In this document: one piece after another, positions 10,881-22,391 of the stretch
Layout: each line of letters starts with the position of its first letter
Position numbering within the stretch: the first letter of the stretch is position 1
Notes under the pieces: generated by a model
Databases searched by the model: none
Seen by the model: the letters and a program-made list of their open reading frames with translations, nothing else
What the model was told of the DNA's origin: nothing
Assembly (NCBI GenBank): GCA_963575745.1
Contig: CAUYUJ010022444.1
Coordinates: 1 to 64,000 of the forward strand
Length of the DNA stretch: 64,000 nucleotides
Direction of reading: 5' to 3'
Source: Prorocentrum cordatum
Taxonomy: Eukaryota > Sar > Dinophyceae > Prorocentrales > Prorocentraceae
Position numbers and translations under genes: made by a program

Positions 10881-11274
10881 GGCCGCGAAGGCCCACTTCG
10901 CCCAGGCCATCGAGCGCGCCAACGTCGTCAAGAAGGAACACGGGAGCTACCTCCAGCGGACGGCGGGGGAGCGGCGCCGCGGCCCCTCGGGCGAGGTCTC
11001 CGCAGGCGACGACGGGGGCGGAGCTCCCTTTTCAGCGGCAGCCAGCTCTGCGGCTGGAGGAGGCGGCGGCTCGCCTGAGCCCGCCCCCGCCACGACCTCG
11101 CCCAGCAGGGTCCGCGAAACGGCTGTTCGAGTGGCTCAGCGCGCCCAGCAGTCAGATGAGGCAGAGGAGGCGCCTGGCGGACGTGCAGGCGACGAAGGGC
11201 AGCGCAATCAGGCCCCCCCCCCCCGAAGGCGCGGCAGCCTGAGGGGGGAGGCGCCCGCGATTTCGCAGTGAGCC
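10881..11274 (+). pseudogene. Open segment ahead of the endonuclease, function unknown
   Basis: A 130-codon open segment starts directly after a CCT tract ending in TAG and has no initiating ATG of its own. Its first ~20 residues (AKAHFAQAIERANVVKKEHG) could form an amphipathic helix. The rest is rich in Gly, Ala, Ser, Pro and Arg, and it ends at a TGA at about 11272. Composition looks coding-like rather than microsatellite-like, and the position suits the N-terminal region of the LINE polyprotein or its first ORF. I do not recognise a domain. It could instead be an exon preceded by a polypyrimidine tract and AG, but no matching donor was identified. Treat as uncertain. Confidence 0.35.
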
Positions 11275-11639
11275 GCAGTTTCGTTTCTTCAGCTGGAGGT
11301 GCAGAGGGGCGAGGAGCCTCAGGCACCCCCTCTCGTGCTGTGGATGATGTGGCAGTCGTGAAGCCCGTGGGCCCTCCGAGTGCCGCGGGCCCCCGTTCGG
11401 GGGCTGCTGTCGGCGCGAGATGCGGGAATCGCGCCGCTGCCTCCGGTCTGGCAGCGCGGGCGGGGTCCGTCTGCCGCGGGGGGGCGGGGGGCGGGGGGAG
11501 GAGCTCGGCGAGCCCCCCGAGGCCCTGGGGGGAAACGCGCCCTCGCGGCGTGCCCCCTTCGCGTCGAGATGGCAGGTGCTTTTCCAGCGCCAGGTTGCAG
11601 GGGGGGCCTTTCGCCCCACCGCCGCCCCCAGAAGCCGAG

Positions 11640-12310
11640 TCGTTTCGCCTTCGAGTCGTGTCTGTCAACGGCAATTCTTGGGGGTCGGTGGAGGATTGGT
11701 TGCCTGGCGTCTCAGCAGAAGTCACTCTGATCCAGGAGCAAAAAACTTCTCACCTCCGAAGCGTTGGACAGGGCCTTGGTTTTTTGTCTCAACCAGGGCT
11801 TCAAGGGCCTCTGGGTTCCAAGAACCACTGGGCCAGGAGGTGGCCATCCTGCTGGAGTTTGTTGTTTTGCGTCGGTCTTCCTTGGGCCTCCACCCCCCTC
11901 CCTCGGGCGCCGAGATCGCCCCCCTCCGAGCAATCTCGGCCGTGGTCAACGCGCCAGGTGGAGTTGCCTTCCGGGCTTGTTTTTTATATCTTCGGGGTTC
12001 CGAGGGCCTGTCAGATGCTAACCTCGATATTGTGTCGGCGGTGGGGGCTGAGGGATCCACGCGTGGGAACCCAATTTTGGTGGGCGGTGGCTGGAACGCG
12101 GAGAGAGGCAATCTCGCGGAATCGATGTTAGTTGGGGCTCTGGTGGGCCAAGTGGTTGAACCAGCTGGATGCACTTGCCATGCTGGGTCTGGCAAGACAT
12201 ATGACTACTTCGTGGTATGCTCGGGACTTCCGAAGGGCGTTTCGGAGGTTAAGACGATCAACGAGGCTAACTTCTATCCCTCCATGCCTGTGCAGATCAG
12301 TTTTTTTTTT
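11640..12310 (+). pseudogene. AP-endonuclease (EEP-fold) remnant of the LINE
   Basis: The family makes the target nick that primes LINE reverse transcription. Frame 3 opens with a first strand followed by NSWGSVEDWL and a TLIQEQKT segment, which matches the catalytic Glu motif (QE.K/T) of the exonuclease-endonuclease-phosphatase fold. Near 11790 similarity moves to frame 1 (TGPGGGHPAGVCC), and near 11930 to frame 2, which carries YLRGSEGLSDANLDI, then LVGGGWNAE, then GKTYDYFVV. The metal-binding D-x-N motif reads GWN, so its Asp appears lost, while the later DY motif remains. A T11 run at 12301 follows. With at least two frameshifts and a probable catalytic substitution it is a pseudogene. 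Confidence 0.75.
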
Positions 12311-12915
12311 TGTTTTTTAGCTGGCTTTCGGCGTCCTTCAGCACTCCCTACTGCGGCGCCGTTCGGCCCTCGACCAGAGCCCGTGGATTCCCCCAGGGTC
12401 GAGGCGCAGCTCAGCGCCACTTCTTTTTGCGAGCCGCGAGGGGGGCGACCAAGCGATGGTTGGCATTCCTTTCAATGGAGCCTACTCATCATGGGCTAGT
12501 CTTGCGGAGCGAGCTGGCCAGGACTTTCGGGGTTGAACTTCCTGTCTGGGGCGTGAGAGGCAAGGGGCCTGTCGCCCGCTGGAGGCCGATCCTGGGCGGC
12601 AAAGACCATGGCAGCGCTTGGTTCCCCCAGCGTCGCGCCTGTGCATGGTTGGCTTCTACTGCGAAGCGTGTCTATACCTATGGCCAGGGCGGTGGTTGGC
12701 AACGGGCTCAGGAAATGGCGCAGGCGTTGGCCTCCCGCCTCCTGGCCTGTGCAAGCACAACGGCCCTTTCCCTGGGATGGGAGATATGTTTGCGGAAGCT
12801 CGGAACCTGGCCGACGATTTCCTTGGGGCCCCCCCTGGTTCGGAGGAGGCCCCGGAACGCATCCAAGAACAGTTTTCTCCGTTCAACGAAAAATCTAGAT
12901 TTTGCCGCTCAGTGC
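12310..12915 (+). pseudogene. Linker between endonuclease and RT, frame-broken
   Basis: This 600 bp stretch keeps coding-like composition. Frame 3 near its end reads as a helical Ala/Glu-rich segment (EARNLADDFLGAPPGSEE), and YSSWASLAERAG can be read near 12485. Such charged helices are usual between the endonuclease and RT domains of LINEs. No catalytic motif is expected here. Frame assignment is uncertain and at least one shift is needed. It stops abruptly at the T tract beginning at 12917. Confidence 0.45.
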
Positions 12916-12916
<1 letters not shown>

Positions 12917-12960
<44 letters not shown>

Positions 12961-12990
12961 TTTTTCTCTCTCTCTCTCTCTCTCTACAGT
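12917..12990. repeat. T tract followed by (CT)n, ending TACAG
   Basis: About 40 consecutive T, a G, five T, then (CT)n and TACAG. It marks the left border of the block inserted into the LINE. It could be a minus-strand poly(A) tail or an intron-like acceptor tract, but the open frame that follows is on the plus strand, which argues against a simple poly(A) tail. Confidence 0.9.
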
Positions 12991-13008
12991 GCATGAACTA
13001 CCGCACGC

Positions 13009-14514
13009 GTGAACTACAGTGCACGCGTTCACGGCCTAACGCAGAACGCCCAGATTGCGGAGACCCTTGCCATCGTCCACCTTACGGCGCGTGCCGAACG
13101 GCCCGTGCACGTCTTCGTGGACAACCAGGCGGTGGTCGATGGGTTCCAAAGCATCATCGACGGACAACCAGCGCCGCAGGGCACGCACGCTGAGCTCTGG
13201 GCAATGATTCACCGATGTGTCATGGCCAAGCCCGACATGTTTCGCGTCGAAAAAGTCGCCAGCCACCTGGGAGACCTGGGCATCGACCTTGGGCTCATCG
13301 GGCCCATCGCGGAGGAGTTCAACCGTCAGGCCGACGCCCTTGCCACAGCGGCGGCACGCACGCACAACCTCCCCGACGACATCGTTGAAGCTGCCAAAAC
13401 ACGACATCGCCAAGCGACCGTGCTTCACGGGGTCGCTGTCGCCATCTACGAGCGCAGACACCGTACTCTGCCGCTCCCACACCGCAGGGCTGGGTTTACA
13501 GCGGCTGAACTCAGCAAAATGGAACCGAACCCCCTGCTGTCGGACCAGGCACCACCCGCGGCTGGACCAGACATCCCGCAGAACCCGGACGAGCTCTGGG
13601 CCGAGGCCCAACGGGCGATGTACGACGAACAGGAGGACGACCCGTTCGGCTTCGGCGGGGGACTAGACTTCCTGGACGACGGGCCAGCCAGCGCCAACCT
13701 TGCCCCGTCGGGCATCCGCACGACGCCCACCTCGACTCCGCCACCGAGAGCGGCACCGCACCCACATGATGACGTCGCTCACCTCCAAGACGCCGACGAG
13801 GACTTTTATGATCCCCTCGGATTGGGTGGCAGCATAGACGACGTCCCGCCGACACCCCACGCTGCCGACGATGCCGCTTCATCGAGTCGCCACCCGGTCA
13901 CGCGGCCGACCTCTGAGCCCTCGCACGGCATCATGATTGGTCCCTCCGTGCCACCAACCCCGTCCCCCCACCAGCGCCAGCCCGCGGGGGCGGCTTCAGC
14001 CCCCCCGCAGGGCACTGAGCCAGTCAGGCCGTCGCGCCCCGTCCACGCTCCTACTGTTGCAGGCTGCGAGGCTGCGGCTCCTCCGTCCTCATGGGGCGTG
14101 GCCCCAGCGGCTTCAGCCCTGGGACCGCGCGACACCCTCCAGACGCCTCGCCACGGCGACGGCCGTCAGCGCACGGACCGCCGCACCGCGCTTGTCCACC
14201 ACCTGGCCAGGCGCACCGATGACCTCGTCCCCGCCGCGAGGCCCGCGGCCGCGGGCACAGAGCAGCCGCCCCGCACCGACCGCGAAGCCGAGCTGTCCCA
14301 GTCTACGGCCGCTCTCCAGCAGAGGTGCGCAGCTCTCGCCGCCGACCTTGCCGCTGCCCGAGCCCGTCAAGGCCTTTTGCTCCAGCGCCTCCACCGCGCC
14401 GGTCGTGCCTTCGCCGAGCTGCTTACACCCCCGCCCGATGGCGCTGCGCCGCCACTCTCCCTCCAGGCTATGCTGTCATCGCTCCGCGGCGCTCCGCCTG
14501 GAGCCCCGCGCTAA
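13009..14514 (+). pseudogene. RNase H fragment of a second retroelement with long Pro-rich tail
   Basis: A 501-codon frame begins at GTG (there is no upstream ATG in frame). RNase H degrades the RNA strand of RNA:DNA hybrids during retrotransposition. Motifs visible are the catalytic Glu in AETLAIV (about residue 18), Asp in VFVDNQAVV (about 38), KVASH with its conserved His (about 87) and Asp in NRQADALA (about 109). The first catalytic Asp and the strand carrying it are absent, so the domain is truncated at the T tract. Residues ~180-500 are low-complexity Pro/Ala/Arg with no recognised domain, although the last ~80 residues look helical. It differs in sequence from the RNase H at 17.4 kb, so it comes from another LINE lineage. 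The uninterrupted 1.5 kb frame contrasts with the broken host element. Confidence 0.7.
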
Positions 14515-15222
<708 letters not shown>

Positions 15223-15239
15223 CGCCCCCCCCCGCCGAG

Positions 15240-16970
15240 CTCGGAGGGACTGGGCCGACTGGCTCGCTGAAAACGTTGGCCAAGGGGGGGGGGGGGGGCT
15301 CATTCTTTTACCGAGGATCCTCAAGGATGGAAGCCCAGCGCTCCTCTGAGCTCGGACGGGTGCGCGGTGTCCGACCCGCAATCGCTCTCGGCCGTCGAGG
15401 CCAGCAAGTTCCGCGAACTGTGGGGAGCACTTCCCGTTCCAGCTCGCCAGGGAGGGAAGCGCAACGCCCCCCTCCCTCCCCTCCCAATCGAAGTCATTAG
15501 ACGATGCTCCAAAACGTTCGCCCATGGGTCCGCGGTCGGCGTGGGCGGCTTTCATGCTCGGCACTTCTCGGCCCTTTCGGACGGAGCCCTGCGCGTGCCT
15601 TCGCGGCTTTGTTTACTCTGGTGGAGAAGACGGGCGCATTGCCCATGCAGCTCCAAGAGGTCATTATTGCTTACCTGCCGAAGCCTGCATCAGGCTTCAG
15701 GCCCGTAGGGGCCTTTCTCACTTTTTCGCATTTGGAGGAAATGCAGGAGGGAATGTGCCATAGCTTGGGGGGATAACAACCAGAGGAGCTACTAGGCGGC
15801 GGGGCCGCACGCGTCGGCCTGTGATGTGGTTTGGCGTCAGGCTGCGCGCTCGGAGCGGTCGCGATCCACGGCTGGCCGAGCCTGCGCCCGTCCGTGGGAC
15901 TTCGCGAAGTATTACGAGCGCATCCCGCCCGACCTTCTCGCTCTCGGATGCGCGCAGCACGGGCTGCCCAGCGCCATCGCGGCATTGTGTCTCGCGGGCT
16001 GCAGGTCGGCTCGATTCTTGGCTCTGGCTGGCGTTGTTGCTGCCCCGATTTGTGCTCGCACGGGGTCAACGCTGGTTGTAGCTTCGCTGCCGCGATGGTC
16101 CGTATTTTTGCGCTTCGTGGTCTTGGCGACCTCAGGCCCCCTGGGGGGCTCACCTTCGGCGCGCGCATTGATGGCGTGGGTTTGAACGCCGTCGGGCCCC
16201 CCCGTCACATCGTCGTGGGCGTCGCCGAAGCTGCTCGAGGTTGCGATGGGCAAAGTGGGCTGGTGTCCTCGTCCCTGGACATCCCCGTGCAAATCCAGAA
16301 GCACATGGGGGAGCTTGGAGGAGCTCACTCGGAGTCCATCGTCATACTCGGGGTCGGCGACGCCGCTGGCGGAGCTAGGCGAGCGCGCGGGCGCAACGGC
16401 AGGGCGAAGGCCCGCCCGCGCAAGGCGATGCGTCGAGCTGGCAGACTGGCCCTTCAGAGAGGGGTTCTAGGACGAAGGGCTGTAAAGTTATGTGCCGCAG
16501 GACCTCTTGCAGGGGCGACTTACGGGGCTGAGATTCATGGGGTTAATGACGGGGGACTCCTCATGCGCGGGCGCATGTGCGCCGCCGCCATGAAGCCTGC
16601 TGTGGGAGGCCGCAGTTTGACCATTCTCAGCAGGCTCGAAGGAGATCCCTCATGGTGGGGCTCTGTCGCGCCTGCGATCCGATGGGCTAACGAAGTTTGG
16701 ACCGAGCGCGCGAGGGCCACGGATTTTTGTTTTGCCTGGGCCGCGTTGCGGGACCTCTGGCACGCGGCCTTCGGGCGGAGCTGTGCTTGGCGCACCGTGT
16801 CGGGGCCCCCGGGGGCCGTGAAACTGTCCTTGGTCAGGGACGGTTGGGGCAAGCCTTCCCCCTTTGTCATGGCCAGCGACCTTAAAGTCGAGCGTTCTCT
16901 TACCCCCGCCCCTCCAACCCTCCTTGAGATCCACTTAAAGGAGGGGGTTTGGAGGAGCCTCAAGCGAGAT
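15240..16970 (+). pseudogene. Reverse transcriptase domain of the LINE, inactivated
   Basis: Reads start with DWADWLAENVG and LKDGSPALL (frame 2), then SDPQSLSAVEASKFRELW (frame 1) and PMQLQEVIIAYLPKP (frame 3), the fingers region. Motif A reads DFAKYYERIPPDLL (about 15900, frame 1) and keeps its Asp. Motif B reads HGVNAGCSFAAAM (about 16055, frame 3). Motif C, normally Y/F-x-D-D, reads ARIDGVGL (about 16165), so the second catalytic Asp is Gly. The thumb follows with the LAGATYGAEIHGV and PAIRWANEVW segments. About 60 bp of low similarity near 15770 includes a stop codon. Several frameshifts plus the IDG motif make this a dead RT. Confidence 0.85.
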
Positions 16971-17370
16971 GCCGCGGCTAAGTGCAGCGCGGAGGGCGTT
17001 GCCCGTCCTTGTTTCGATGTTGTTGCTCGTGCCCTCAGGTCCAACAAGTTTTCAGCTCGCCAGAAAAGGAACCATCAGGTGCATTGCCAGCCGAGGAGTT
17101 TGGCCTCTCTCGCCAAACCGAGCAGCTGGTTATGACATCGCCGACGAGTACCCTCTTTGCCACCACCAGGGGGGCACCCTGTTCCACAGGCTCTGGTGCT
17201 GCCCAGCGGTGGAGGAGGAGAGGTTGGCGATCGTTCCTCGGGACGTCGTTAACACGTTTACCCGTAATCGTGGAGATGATGACGACAGGCAGCGTCTCAC
17301 TACTATCTCGGGCCTTTTCAACCATCCCGAACGTGAGTTCCCCCCCCATCGCCGACGGTTCCGACACTAA
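16970..17370 (+). pseudogene. Cys/His motif between RT and RNase H
   Basis: Frame 1 carries YPLCHHQGGTLFHRLWCCPA, a C-x10-H-x3-C arrangement beginning about 17150. LINE polyproteins often have such a motif after the thumb, probably for nucleic-acid binding. A basic stretch (LARKGTIRC) precedes it. The frame runs on to a TAA near 17370, while similarity to RNase H is picked up in frame 2, so a frameshift separates them. Confidence 0.65.
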
Positions 17371-18050
17371 CGATGACATTCAGTTTCGTTTCCTCCCTGA
17401 AGGTTTCGGAGCCGAGGGTTTAGAGATGCCGCAAAACGATGCTGGGAAGATTTTGGGCCACGTTTTCCTGGATGGCTCTTGTTCTCGTAGGGCTGTGCGT
17501 GGCTCCGACAGCAGTGCAGGCTGGGGGATAGCTATGCGCGGGCCTCGAAGCCACGCGTTCGCCCTGGCTTGGGGCCCCGTCTGGGACAGGTGCCCCCTGA
17601 CCCCACTGGCTGGAGAGTTCACTGCATGCGCTGTCGCCAGCGCGCTCGCCAGTGGCCCGTCGACTTTTTATTCCGATTGTCAGAACGCTGTCAGTACGCA
17701 CGCTTTGCCATTGATTGATCAGCTCTGACCCAAGCGCCCGTATGCTGGTCTTGGTGTGCGAAGGTTGAAGCTCTTTTATCTCCTGACGATCCCGACGTCG
17801 GCGACGATGAGAGATTCCGTCGCCGCGGGAACGACGCTGCGGACAGAGCTGCAAAGTTGGGTGCCGGGACCCACCCACGTCCTACAGATGAGCAGGCGTC
17901 AGCAGCGGACGCACTCGTCAAGGTCTCGCACTATGTTTGCAAGCTTGCCTCTGCCCTCCTCCCTCTTTGGCCACGTACTGACCTGTCTAAAGCAGAGTGG
18001 TCACCCCCGCTGACGCCTTCGTCTCGAGCTGCATCCGTTCCGCACCGATA
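17370..18050 (+). pseudogene. RNase H domain of the LINE
   Basis: Frame 2 reads GHVFLDGSC (first catalytic Asp), then SAGWGIAM, then PLAGEFTACAVA (catalytic Glu), then FYSDCQNAV (second catalytic Asp). It stops at TGA near 17728. The last motif, RRRGNDAADRAAKLG with the fourth acidic residue, continues in frame 1 around 17808-17855. All four acidic positions survive but in two frames. The domain would remove template RNA during reverse transcription in an active element. Conserved residues suggest the frameshift is recent relative to the point changes in RT. Confidence 0.8.
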
Positions 18051-18104
18051 GGGGTGGATGGGGCCTCCAGAAAGTGACCGGCGTTTTGGATTTGTCAGGG
18101 GTGT

Positions 18105-18370
18105 TTGAGGACTTCGCGCCAAGACGCGGCCCACATTCCACCTCCTGGAGCTTGTTCTGAATCCCTGAAAGTCAATGTACACCACCTCGGGGACTTAGAC
18201 CACAGGTGTATTCTCTTGGATGCGAGCAACGGTTCGTTTGTGGCTATATGTCTGAAGTGCAAGAGATACACCAATGGTGTTCGTTTAGCAGAACTTGCCA
18301 AGCAATGCCCTGGTAATGTCAAGGGTAAGTATAACCCAGACGCGTGGAATAAGTCAAAGACCTCCATACG
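18105..18370 (+). pseudogene. C-terminal Cys-containing segment of the LINE
   Basis: Frame 3 reads HHLGDLDHRCILLDASNGSF, then AICLKCKRY, then LAKQCPGN. The C-x2-C pair plus a downstream Cys resembles the short zinc-finger-like tail seen at the end of dinoflagellate LINE polyproteins. The frame continues into the CCT tract at 18445 with no clear stop of its own, so the natural 3' end of the element is not defined. Confidence 0.55.
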
Positions 18371-18444
18371 GAAGCGAAGGGAGACACCCTGTTATCTGAC
18401 ACGCTTGGTGTGCTTTACTCATGCAGCGGGAGCCCACGTGCTCA

Positions 18445-18549
18445 AACATCCTCCTCCTCCTCCTCCTCCTCCTCCTCCCCGTCCTCCTCCTCCTCCCCTG
18501 TCCTCCTCCTCCTCCTCTTCCTCCTCCTTCTCCTCCTCCTCCTCCTCCT

Positions 18550-18581
<32 letters not shown>

Positions 18582-18582
18582 G
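18445..18582. repeat. (CCT)n polypyrimidine tract
   Basis: Trinucleotide CCT with a few substitutions, just beyond the last LINE similarity. Confidence 0.95.
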
Positions 18583-18589
18583 TGCGCCG

Positions 18590-19420
18590 AATGCGGCGCG
18601 GCGGCAGCGGCCTGCGCGCCTGGCGGTGCCCCCAAAGGGCCCGAGTTTTTGTTTGTTTTGTTTTGCAAATGCCCTTGCAAGCTTCCCCTCCCTCCCCTCC
18701 TCGGCGGAGCGCACAAAGGGGTGGAGGAATACGGGGAGGGTTTCTTAGAAGGAGGCTGCTTCTTAGAAAGCGCCAGCCTTATATCTATAGATACGGCCCG
18801 CCCCCTTCGCCGGCTATTGAGGCAGCGCTGGGCCGAAAAGGCGTGCGTGAAGCTCAGGCTCACTTTCTAGCCTCGCCATGCCCCCCCCCTTTCCCACCCT
18901 CCATGCAGGTCAACTTTCCCGGGCATATAGAACAAGTGCGCCTGGCCCCAAAGCGATGAAACGCATTCTCACGCACACGCACACACTCGTCCTTCAGATG
19001 GCTGGATCCGGAACAGTGAGTCCACAAATGCTAAGGCTTTGCTATTACTTCGCCCGCATCCCGCTGGTCTACTGCCTGCAGACTCGGTGCCGCTGTACTT
19101 CCGCCGGAAGGAGAGGCGGCGCCGAACGCAAGGCCCTTTCTGGAACGCCCCAGGCGCAGACATCCGACGATGTGATGCGCGGCCCCAGAGGTCCCCGACA
19201 TTCTCCATGGGTGCGGTTTTCCGGCCTCGATCAATTTTTGATCGTCCCGGGGCCCAGTGACGGCTCCAGAGGCCGAGATCACGGCAACGTGCTGAGATTC
19301 TACAAACAACGAATTGTCGGAGGTCTGGGCTGCCGCGCTGGAGGACACCGTATGTGTGTGTGTGTGTATGAGGCCGAGATCGTAGGAAAAACGCAAGGAT
19401 TGGAATAGTCACGCCGTCGG
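18590..19420. other. No gene recognised
   Basis: Mixed sequence. GCAGACATCCGACGATGTGA near 19155 resembles a motif on the minus strand near 51030, suggesting another poorly preserved dispersed repeat. Confidence 0.35.
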
Positions 19421-19424
19421 GCGC

Positions 19425-19535
19425 TTCGGCCGTTTCAGAGCGCTCCGGGACGCTCTGAGAGCGTTCAGGAACGCTCTGGGACGATTCATCCTGGTCCTAG
19501 CTAGCCCCGCCCGAGCCCGGAGATCCGACGTAGCC
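19425..19535. repeat. Partial R-E-associated repeat
   Basis: GACGCTCTGAGAGCGTTC, GGAACGCTCTGG and CTAGCCCCGCCCGA recur in order at 31555-31650, immediately upstream of the second R-E copy. Confidence 0.6.
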
Positions 19536-19832
19536 AAAAAACACATCATCGTAACAAACCACGCCCAGAGCCCGAGGCCCCATCTGTCTGCGTCATGTTG
19601 GAGCCGGATCGATGTGGGAGGGTCCCGGGACCCGAGCAAAAAAACGAAAACGCCTGGCTCCAACAAAAACTGAGACGCCAAGATCGCAAGGAGCATCGCT
19701 CGCTGGAGCCCCTGCGCTGGCCCCGCGGGTCTGCCACCGCGCCGGGTCCCTCCGGGGCGCGTTCCAAGGCTCCGGCGTGGCCTCCAGACTTGTATTGCCC
19801 CCATCGTACTTAAGGACCACATCCCAGAGATA

Positions 19833-20065
19833 ACTGAAGGGGCCCTGGGACACACAAATCAATACACAACAAAAAATCCCAATATTTTCTGTGTTTTTGT
19901 CTTCCCCCCCACTTCCCATATTTTTCTATACTTTCCTGGGAATCGACGATTAATTGTGTCTGTCTGGTTTTTTCCCTCCTGAGTTCCTCCCCATATTTTC
20001 CAATATTTTCCCGTATTTTCATGGGAATCGACGATTAATTGTGTCTGTGTGTTTCTCTCTTTCCT
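19833..20065. repeat. Dispersed repeat R-D, copy 1 plus partial duplicate
   Basis: Begins AAGGGGCCCTGGGACACACA and ends GAATCGACGATTAATTGTGT, with TTTTTGTCTTCCCC between them. The right half is repeated from about 19985. Homologues are at 32147-32330, 55139-55310 and 55995-56150. The GGACACACA start and TGTGTCTGTGTG end are loosely inverted. Confidence 0.8.
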
Positions 20066-20364
20066 GAATAAGTTCGAGCGCCCCGAAAAAGTGTCGAGAT
20101 GGTGCCGCAACGGTGTCGAAACGGCGTCGGGCGAGCGCCTCCCCGGGCCCGACGCGGGAAGGCCCCCGAGTTTCGGTACTTCTTTGTTGGTGTTCGACAT
20201 TCTTTCTGGTGTTCGGAATTCCGCCGACCCCTTGGGGTTCATCGGCGTGTGAGATGTTCCCCCTCCCCAAACCCCTTCCCCGGGAGCCCGGTCCGGTCCA
20301 TTTGGACGGGGGGGGGGGTCCGGCCGGACGGGCCGGAACCCCCCGGAGGTCTCATCCGCTCCCG

Positions 20365-22330
20365 AAAAATGTGGAAAAACACGTGAAATTCGTGTAGGGA
20401 CGCGTCTGGTGGCCTCGAAATGCGTTTGGGACGCCCCACGAGCGCTCAAAGACGTCCAAGTTTGCCCGAAGACGGGCCACGAGGCGTCCTCGACGGCAGA
20501 AGAGGTCCCCACGAGCTCCCCCGACGGCCTCCGAGATGCGTTCCACAAGGGTCCCTAGACGCCAGAATTGGGCCATTCCCATTGTGAAATGCACATTTTC
20601 AAAAATTCAGCTTTGGATCTTTCCGATGCTCCCCGACGGCCCAAGAGGCTCCCAAACCCGCTCCCAGACGGCCCCAGAAGCCTCGCAGAGGGTCCCCCGC
20701 AGACCCCTAGAGGGCCCAAGATGGGCCAACAGGCGTCCAAGACGGCCCAAGAGGGCTCCGAAAACGGCCCCCAAAGCGCTCCAGGAGCGTTCCGAGCTGC
20801 TTCCCCGAAGCTCCACATGGTCCCAGACGGTCCAAGAGCGATCAGAAACATCGACGACGACCTCCCGACGGCTCACGAGGCCTCCCCAGACGCCCCCACA
20901 GGCATCCAAGATTCCCCCCAAGAGGCCCTCTAGAAGCAAAAAATCGTTCGTTTCCTTCGTAAAACGTATATTTTTTCACACGTGCGCTTTTGGGGGTGAC
21001 GAAAAACGTTGAAAAAAAACACGTGAAATTCGTGTAGGGACGCGTCTGGTGGCTTCGAAATGGATTTGGGACGCCCCACGAGCGCTCCAAGACGTCCAAG
21101 TTTGCCCGAAGACGGGCCACGAGGCGTCCTCGACGGCAGAAGAGGTCCCCACGAGCTCCCCCGAGGGCCTCCGAGATGCGTTCCACAAGGGTCCCTAGAC
21201 GCCCAAATTGGGCCATTCCCATTGTGAAATGTACATTAAAAAGAATCAGCTTTGGATCTTCCCGATGCTCCCCGACGGCCCAACAGGCTCCCAAACCCGC
21301 AACAGGCGTCCAAGACGGCCCAAGAGGGCTCCGAAAATGGCCCCAAGAGCGTTCCAGGAGCGCTCCGAGTTGCCTCCCCGAAGCTCCACATGGTCCCAGA
21401 CGGTCCAAGAGCGATCAGAAACATCGACGACGACCTCCCGACGGCTCACGAGGCCTCCCCAGACGCCCCCACAGGCATCCAAGATTCCCCCCAAGAGGCC
21501 CTCTAGACGCAAAAAATAATTTGTTTCCTTCGTAAAACGTGTATTGTTTCACACGTGCGCCTTTGAGGGTGACCTCCGCTCCTGCACGGCCCCAGAGCCC
21601 CCCAAACCCGCTCCCAGACGGTCCAAGACGCCTCCAAGAGGGTCCGTACATCGCCCTCGAGGGCCCCAAGACGCGCCAACACACGTCCAAGACGGCCCAG
21701 AAGGGCTCCGAAAACGGCTCCGAGAGCGCTCCAGGAGCGGTCCGAGTGGCCTAAAAGAGAGCTCCACATGGCCCTCGACCGTCCAAGGGCGATCAAAAAA
21801 CGCTGACGACGGCCTCCAAACGGCTGAAGAGGCCCCCAAGACGCCCCAAGAGGCATCCACGATGCGCCCACAGAGGGCCTCTAGACGCAGCAAAAAATCC
21901 TTCGTTTCCTTCGTCAAACGTATATTGTTTCACACGTGCGCCTTTTGGGGTGTCCCCCGCTCCTGGACGGCCCCAGAGCCACCCAAACCCGCTCCCAGAC
22001 GGCCCAAGACGCCCCCAAGAGGGTTCCCACAGAGCCCTCGAGGGCCCCAAGACGCGCAAACACACGTCCAAGACGGCCCAAAAGGGCTCCGAAAACGGCT
22101 CCGAGAGCGCTCCAGGAGCGGTCCGAGCGGCCTCGACGAGAGCTCCACATGGTCCTCGACGGTCCAAGAGCGATCCAAAACGCTGACGACGGCCTCCCGA
22201 CGGCTGCAGAGGCCCCCCAAGACGCCCCACGAGGCTTTCACTATGCGCCCCTGGAGGGCCTCTCGCTGTATAAAATCGCCCGTTCTCTTCGTAACACGTG
22301 TATTTTTCGTACGCGCGCCTTCTGGGGCGC
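20365..22330. repeat. Higher-order tandem repeat with internal ~11 bp degenerate periodicity
   Basis: CACGTGAAATTCGTGTAGGG occurs at ~20380 and ~21020 (640 bp apart). The box TTTCCTTCGT...CACACGTGCG recurs at ~20950, 21525 and 21911, and more loosely at ~22280. Between boxes the sequence is a run of 10-12 bp units of the form AAGACGGCCC / AAGAGGGCTCC. All frames are largely open for compositional reasons. No protein family was recognised. Confidence 0.85.
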
Positions 22331-22391
22331 TCCGGGCGGCCCGAGAGCCTCCCAAGACCGCGCCAAGACGGTCCAAGAAGCCTCCACGAGG

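Noticed and set aside
12917-12990. Poly(A) tail of a minus-strand retrogene
   Set aside because: The coding similarity next to it is on the plus strand, so the T tract is better described as a border tract of unresolved origin.
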